From: Nevskiaceae bacterium
GTDB lineage: Bacteria > Pseudomonadota > Gammaproteobacteria > Nevskiales > Nevskiaceae
Reading direction: 5' to 3'
Assembly (NCBI GenBank): GCA_004298465.1
Contig: SCRT01000014.1
Location: forward strand, 124,001-188,000
Length of the DNA: 64,000 bases
This document shows positions 60,149 to 64,000 of this stretch, piece after piece. The notes under the pieces are model-generated. The model had not been told where the DNA came from and searched no databases. It saw only the letters and a list, made by a program, of their open reading frames with translations. A program made the position numbers and the translations under genes. Positions within the stretch are counted from its first letter, which is position 1, and every line of letters begins with the position of its first letter.

Positions 60149-61027
60149 TCAACCCAGGATGAGCTGCGTGAGCGGAGCGCCGAAGATCAACGCGATCCAG
60201 CCGGCCCCGGCCAGATACGGGCCGAAGGACAGCGGCATGGCCGCACTGTGGCGCCGCAGGGCGACGAGCGTAATGCCGGTGACCGCGCCCACCACGGAAG
60301 ACAGCAGGATCACGGCCGGCAGCGCGCCGATGCCGAGCCACGCGCCGATCGCCGCCAGCAGCTTGAAGTCGCCATAGCCCATGCCTTCCTTGTGCGTCAG
60401 CAGGCGATAGACGTGATAGATCGTCCACAGGATGAGATAGCCGGCCACGGCGCCGGGAATCGCCGCCGCCGGGTCGCAGTAGACGTTGCCGAGGCTGAGC
60501 AGCAGGCCCAGCCACAGCAGCGGCAGCGTGATGCTGTCGGGCAGCAGCAGCGTACGCAGGTCAATGACCGCAAGAGCCAGCAGCGACCAGGTGAAGACCA
60601 GCGCCCCGGCGAGCTGCAGCGACCAGCCGAAACGCCATGCACAGACGGCGGAAAGCACGCCGCAGGCGAGCTCCACCAGGGGATACTGGATCGAGATGTG
60701 CGCCTGGCACTGGGCGCAGCGGCCGCGCAGCAGCAGCCAGCTGATCACCGGCACGTTCTGCCACGGGCGGATGCGCGCGTGGCAATGCGGGCAGCAGGAG
60801 GGCGGTGACCACAGCGACAGGGGTGCTTCACCCTCGACGGCGGGCGGTGCGGCGTTGCCCGCCGCAGCCGCGACCGTCTCGCGCGCTTCCTGTCGCCAGT
60901 GCCGCTCCATCATCACCGGCAGGCGCAGGATGACGACATTCAGGAAGCTGCCGACGATCAAGCCGAGCACGGCGCAGGTGCCCAGCAGCAGGGCTGGGGA
61001 TTGGGCGAGCGCGTCGGTCAGGGGCAT
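60149..61027 (-). CDS. pilD: Prepilin peptidase / N-methyltransferase
   Basis: A 292-residue inner-membrane aspartic protease that cuts and methylates type IV prepilins and type II secretion pseudopilins. The N-terminal zinc motif (CPHCHARI...GRCAQCQ) and both catalytic aspartates (ALAVIDLRTLLLPD and GYGDFKLLAA) are present, with about seven to eight spans. Usually pilB and pilC lie upstream; here the bpt and aat genes do, so the pilus assembly genes must be elsewhere. Confidence 0.96.
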   Translation of the reverse strand: MPLTDALAQSPALLLGTCAVLGLIVGSFLNVVILRLPVMMERHWRQEARETVAAAAGNAAPPAVEGEAPLSLWSPPSCCPHCHARIRPWQNVPVISWLLLRGRCAQCQAHISIQYPLVELACGVLSAVCAWRFGWSLQLAGALVFTWSLLALAVIDLRTLLLPDSITLPLLWLGLLLSLGNVYCDPAAAIPGAVAGYLILWTIYHVYRLLTHKEGMGYGDFKLLAAIGAWLGIGALPAVILLSSVVGAVTGITLVALRRHSAAMPLSFGPYLAGAGWIALIFGAPLTQLILG

Positions 61028-61098
61028 GGCGGGTCAGGCGGTGGATTTCACGAAGCGGCCATTGTCCACGCTGGGGCGGATAGGGGGAAGGGTTGGTG

Positions 61099-61119
61099 GG
61101 GATTGGAGATTCGGATTGA
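61099..61119. repeat. Heptamer-phased repeat, copy 5
   Basis: GGGATTG, GAGATTC and GGATTGA follow each other in the gap between pilD and bpt, closely similar to copy 2 read on its minus strand. Confidence 0.45.
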
Positions 61120-61137
61120 GGGCCAGGCTGCGGATCT

Positions 61138-61863
61138 TTAATCGCCTGCCTCCAAGCCCTTCCATCCTTCTGCGCCGAGCACTTCCAGCGGCCGGAACCG
61201 CCGCTTGTAGTCCATCTTCGGGCTACCCGGAACCCAGTAGCCGAGGTACAGGAAGGGCAGCCCCATGGCGCGCGTGATCTCGACTTCACGCAGGATCGCA
61301 CAGGTGCCGAGGCTGCGGTGCGGTTGTGCCGGGTCGAAGAACGTGTACACCGCGGACAGCCCGTGCGGCAGGCGGTCGAGCACCGCGACGGCAAGCAGTG
61401 CGCCGTCTGCGCGGGTGCGGAATTCCAGATACAGCGTGTCCGCCCACGGCGCGCCCAGGAACTCGTAGAACGCGGGTGCGTCATCCGGGTCCATGCTGCC
61501 GTCGGGATGGCGGGCGCGCAGGTAGCGGCGGTAGAGCGCGAAATGTTCGTCGCACAGCGCGCGGGCGGAGACGACTTCGATGTCCGCATTGCGTTGCAGG
61601 CAGCGCTGCTGCGAGCGGTCGGGGCGGAAGCGGGCCACGGGGATGCGCGCCGACTGGCAGGCGTGGCAGTCCCGGCACAGCGGCCGGTACACATAACCGC
61701 CGCTGCGGCGGAAACCGATGTCCAGCAGCCGCCCGTAGAGGGCGGAAGTCATGGGCAGGCCAGGGTCCATGAATGCGCTGCGGGCCTGGCGATTCGGCAG
61801 ATAACCGCAGGCATGCTCGCTGCCGACCAGCAGGCGGGTCGGCACGCCGGGAGTGCGACTCAT
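61138..61863 (-). CDS. bpt: Aspartate/glutamate leucyltransferase (Bpt)
   Basis: A 241-residue tRNA-dependent transferase of the N-degron pathway. The ATE-type N-terminal part has HACGYLPNRQARSAFMDP and the cysteine pair in YRPLCRDCHACQSARIPV; the C-terminal GNAT-like part has LYLEFRTRADGALLAVAV and YLGYWVPGSPKMDYK. In bacteria this family moves leucine onto N-terminal Asp or Glu. It lies 25 bp after aat, the partner transferase. Confidence 0.92.
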   Translation of the reverse strand: MSRTPGVPTRLLVGSEHACGYLPNRQARSAFMDPGLPMTSALYGRLLDIGFRRSGGYVYRPLCRDCHACQSARIPVARFRPDRSQQRCLQRNADIEVVSARALCDEHFALYRRYLRARHPDGSMDPDDAPAFYEFLGAPWADTLYLEFRTRADGALLAVAVLDRLPHGLSAVYTFFDPAQPHRSLGTCAILREVEITRAMGLPFLYLGYWVPGSPKMDYKRRFRPLEVLGAEGWKGLEAGD

Positions 61864-61888
61864 GGTGCGGGCCTGGGCATGCGGACCC

Positions 61889-62632
61889 TCACCATGGCAG
61901 GTGTTCGCGGCCGCGCGACACGTCGATGTCGAAGCGCCACGGCCCGTTGCGCGGAGGCGCCTGCCGGGCCGCCCGCAGTTGCGCCAGGAAGCCGCGGCGC
62001 GGAATGGCCCGTGCCCCGAGGCTTTCCAGATGCCGGGAAGCGATCTGGCAGTCGATCAGTGCGAATCCCCACGCATCAAGCTGGCGCGCCAGCATCACCA
62101 GGGCGATCTTGGACATGTCAGGGGCCATGCTGAACATCGACTCGCCGAAGAACGCACGGCCGAGTGCCACGCCGTACAACCCGCCCGCCAGTTCGCCCTG
62201 CACCCACACTTCCACGGAATGCGCGGTGCCGCGGGCGTGCAGCGCGGCGTAGGCGTCCTGCATGGCGGGGCTCAGCCACGTGCCGCGGCTGCCCGCGCGC
62301 GGCGCCGCGCAGTACGCCATGACGCGCCGGAACGCATGGTCGAACGTGACGGCGAAACGACCTTGCCGCAGCCGCTTGGCGAGGGAATGGGAGACGTGGC
62401 ATTCGCGCGGAACCAGCACGGCGCGCGGGTCGGGGCACCACCACAGGATGGGTTCGTCCGGGTTGAACCACGGAAAGATGCCTTGCGAGTAAGCCCGGAT
62501 GAGCCGTTCTGCACTGAGGTCGCCGCCGATGGCGAGCAGCCCGTTCGGATCGCGCATCGCCAGGTGCGCGGGAGGAAACGGCTGGTCCGGATCCCGTGGG
62601 TCGAGCCAGTTCAGGCGGATCGGATTGTCCAT
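61889..62632 (-). CDS. aat: Leucyl/phenylalanyl-tRNA:protein transferase
   Basis: A 247-residue enzyme adding Leu or Phe to N-terminal Arg or Lys. Signature blocks: GLLAIGGDLSAERLIRAYSQG, FPWF, ILWWCPDPRAVL, GTWLSPAMQDAYAALH, GGLYGVALGRAFFGESMFS, KIALVMLA and FALIDCQ. It is co-transcribed with bpt, giving both bacterial N-degron transferases in one unit. Confidence 0.96.
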   Translation of the reverse strand: MDNPIRLNWLDPRDPDQPFPPAHLAMRDPNGLLAIGGDLSAERLIRAYSQGIFPWFNPDEPILWWCPDPRAVLVPRECHVSHSLAKRLRQGRFAVTFDHAFRRVMAYCAAPRAGSRGTWLSPAMQDAYAALHARGTAHSVEVWVQGELAGGLYGVALGRAFFGESMFSMAPDMSKIALVMLARQLDAWGFALIDCQIASRHLESLGARAIPRRGFLAQLRAARQAPPRNGPWRFDIDVSRGREHLPW

Positions 62633-62722
62633 GGCTCAATCATAAGGAAACGGCGCATGGATGTGACGGGGTGGCCGAGCGTGAGCGGCAAGCAGCCGGA
62701 AAAGGCCGTGCCGCAGCAGGTC

Positions 62723-62840
62723 ATCGGCAGGCCGGTTCCTACAGGTGCCGATCCATGCGCATCCTCTTCTGGTGTAGGCGCCCGCCTGCGGCGACCTTCC
62801 TGTCACCCTGCGACTCGTTCCGCTCCTGCAGGATGACTGG
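62723..62840. repeat. Dyad-rich intergenic element, REP-like
   Basis: In the 255-bp gap before aat, ATCGGCA (62723-62729) faces TGCCGAT (62746-62752), and a 13-bp imperfect inverted repeat (62799-62811 with 62828-62840, two mismatches) follows. Read on the minus strand, CCTGTAGGAACCGGCC resembles the core of REP elements known from Pseudomonas. No second copy is seen in this window, so it is only a candidate dispersed repeat. Confidence 0.35.
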
Positions 62841-62887
62841 AATGTGCGGGGGCGTGAACATCCACCATCCAGAATTACTTTGGCCGC

Positions 62888-63220
62888 TCAGTTGTAGGTC
62901 GGGTGTTCCGCCGTCAGGTCGCGCAGTGCCCACTGCACGCAGGTGTCGTGCTCGAAGCGGGCGATGCGGTCGAGGTTCGTGACCGGGTCGGTCTTGGCCA
63001 GCCGGCCCTTGTCGTCGAAGTGGATCGACGCCCCGGCGGTCTGCACGCGGATTTCGTTCTCGGACTGGGGGATCCAGCTCACCTGCAGATAGTTCAGGTC
63101 GCTGTCGGCGAATTCTGGCAGGCAGCGCGTGCCGTTGCCGATGGAATTGGCCTGGTCTGCCGTGAACTCGCGCACGTTGCCATCGTGCGTGACGACGAAG
63201 TGACGGGTTTCAATGCTCAT
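62888..63220 (-). CDS. Small protein of unknown function
   Basis: A 110-residue soluble protein without signal peptide or membrane span. It starts MSIETRHFVVTHDGNVREFT with a ribosome site (CGGAGAA) before ATG 63220, and holds a beta-rich middle (VSWIPQSENEIRVQTAG) and a C-terminal helix with CVQWALRD. Codon use matches the genome, so it looks real. I do not recognise a family. It is divergent from ftsK; a 9-bp tandem repeat (GTCTCGAGT, then GTCTCGAGA) at 63238-63255 lies just upstream of it. Confidence 0.6.
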   Translation of the reverse strand: MSIETRHFVVTHDGNVREFTADQANSIGNGTRCLPEFADSDLNYLQVSWIPQSENEIRVQTAGASIHFDDKGRLAKTDPVTNLDRIARFEHDTCVQWALRDLTAEHPTYN

Positions 63221-63319
63221 GGCGTTCTCCGGTATCCGTCTCGAGTGTCTCGAGATTACAACCTCCTGTATCAGTCCCGACATAAGTGGCGGTCGAACGG
63301 CGGAATTCAAGGGGGGCAC

Positions 63320-63328
63320 TGGTATACT
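63320..63328 (+). promoter_or_regulatory. Extended -10 promoter of ftsK
   Basis: TGG followed by TATACT (63323-63328) forms an extended -10 (TGnTATAAT-like), about 48 bp before ATG 63376. No -35 is needed for such promoters and none is evident. Confidence 0.5.
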
Positions 63329-63375
63329 GCGGGAGTCCTGAATTCTGCTTCCCGATCGCCGAGTTACTTCATTTG

Positions 63376-64000
63376 ATGCTGTTTTCGTTCAAGAAACAAG
63401 CTGCACGGCCGTCCGGGTCGGAAGACGATCCCGGCTGGCTCGACCGCATGCCGCAGGAAGCGGTGCTGCTGGGCTGCGTGGGTGTTGCACTGCTGCTCAT
63501 CATTTCCCTGTTCAGCTTCCATCCCGGCGACGTGAGCTGGTCCACCAGCGGCGACGGCGAGGCGGTGCAGAACCTGGCCGGCAGCGCCGGTGCATGGCTG
63601 GCGGACGCCCTGCTGTCGGTGTTCGGCTACGTGGCCTTCCTCGTGCCCTGGGCAATCCTGTGGATCGGGCTGCGCGTGTTTCGCGGGGGCAGCGAGGCTG
63701 CATCCCGCCTGCCGGTCGTGGCGCGTGCCGCGGCGTGGTTCGTCAGCCTGCTGGGCCTGTGCGCGCTGTGCGCCCTGTTGACGGGGGCGGCGGCGTGGCT
63801 GCCGCAAGGGGCGGGCGGGATCGCCGGCGCGTGGATCGGCAGAATGCTCGAAAACGAGTTCAACGTCGTGGGTGCGGTACTGGCGTTGGCGACGGTGGTG
63901 GCAATCGCGCTGCCGCTGGCCCTGGTGTTCTCGTGGCTGGCGGTGGCGGACCGCGTGGGCGAGCTGACGTTGAAGGGCCTGCAGGCCGCCCGCGCGCGGC
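63376..64000 (+). CDS. ftsK: DNA translocase FtsK, N-terminal part (runs off the window)
   Basis: The first 208 residues of an open frame that continues past the right edge. It has about four membrane spans (AVLLGCVGVALLLIISLFSF, WLADALLSVFGYVAFLVPWA, VSLLGLCALCALLTGAAAW, VVGAVLALATVVAIALPLAL) with the first periplasmic loop FHPGDVSWSTSG typical of FtsK/SpoIIIE N-terminal domains. The motor and gamma domains lie outside the window, so SpoIIIE-like variants cannot be told apart. ATG 63376 is the first in-frame start after the promoter; TTG 63373 is adjacent. Confidence 0.88.
   Translation, partial: MLFSFKKQAARPSGSEDDPGWLDRMPQEAVLLGCVGVALLLIISLFSFHPGDVSWSTSGDGEAVQNLAGSAGAWLADALLSVFGYVAFLVPWAILWIGLRVFRGGSEAASRLPVVARAAAWFVSLLGLCALCALLTGAAAWLPQGAGGIAGAWIGRMLENEFNVVGAVLALATVVAIALPLALVFSWLAVADRVGELTLKGLQAARAR

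Overview
The window is a GC-rich, densely coding proteobacterial chromosome segment. The gene order suggests a betaproteobacterium: a YadG/YadH-type ABC pair, then bolA and murA, then hisG-hisD; rnpB directly before mraZ; and the chain lpxC, DUF721, M23 peptidase, secA, argJ, Nudix, yacG, zapD, coaE, pilD. A short HisG fits this. Some gammaproteobacteria (Pseudomonas type) share much of the order, so the class is an inference and no genus is claimed.

Layout. (1) 1-3.6 kb: end of an unknown gene, ABC exporter pair, bolA family, murA. (2) 3.6-11.5 kb: accessory block that separates murA from hisG. It holds an MgtC-like membrane protein, an epoxide-hydrolase-like enzyme, a NYN/OST-HTH protein, a Tat-exported DUF1329 protein with a divergent AraC regulator, two secreted paralogues of unknown family on either side of that pair, and a TrmB-like regulator with a cysteine cluster. 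(3) 11.6-14.9 kb: hisG, hisD and an MFS transporter. (4) 15-30 kb: a one-direction (minus strand) C1-oxidation island. In transcription order it has an AcoR-like sigma-54 activator, mobA, moeA, a molybdenum/tungsten formate dehydrogenase, a DUF1641 protein, fdhD, a XoxF-type (lanthanide-type) PQQ methanol dehydrogenase, xoxJ, a two-haem xoxG-like cytochrome, glutathione-dependent formaldehyde dehydrogenase, gfa and S-formylglutathione hydrolase. Together these cover methanol to formaldehyde to S-formylglutathione to formate to CO2, plus cofactor insertion and a probable regulator. (5) 30-32 kb: an outer-membrane beta-barrel protein and a cobalamin-type binding protein without a signal peptide. 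(6) 32.1-51.7 kb: rnpB and the complete mra/dcw cluster (mraZ, rsmH, ftsL, ftsI, murE, murF, mraY, murD, ftsW, murG, murC, murB, ddl, ftsQ, ftsA, ftsZ, lpxC), mostly coupled by 1-4 bp overlaps. (7) 51.7-64 kb: dciA-like DUF721, M23 peptidase, secA, argJ, a Nudix-ThiE fusion, yacG, zapD, coaE, pilD, two N-degron transferases (bpt, aat), a small unknown protein and the start of ftsK.

Regulatory signals: a -24/-12 (sigma-54) element upstream of xoxF, consistent with control by the AcoR-like activator at the head of the island; six 10-bp-phased TG boxes over the mraZ promoter, matching MraZ autoregulation; a near-perfect inverted repeat before the TrmB-like gene; a perfect 29-bp palindrome in the secA leader; and -10 hexamers so close to the start codons of hisG, dciA and the first ABC gene that leaderless transcripts are likely. 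No tRNA, CRISPR, insertion sequence or prophage was seen. The least explained part is the secreted-paralogue/DUF1329/AraC/TrmB block at 6.2-11.5 kb.
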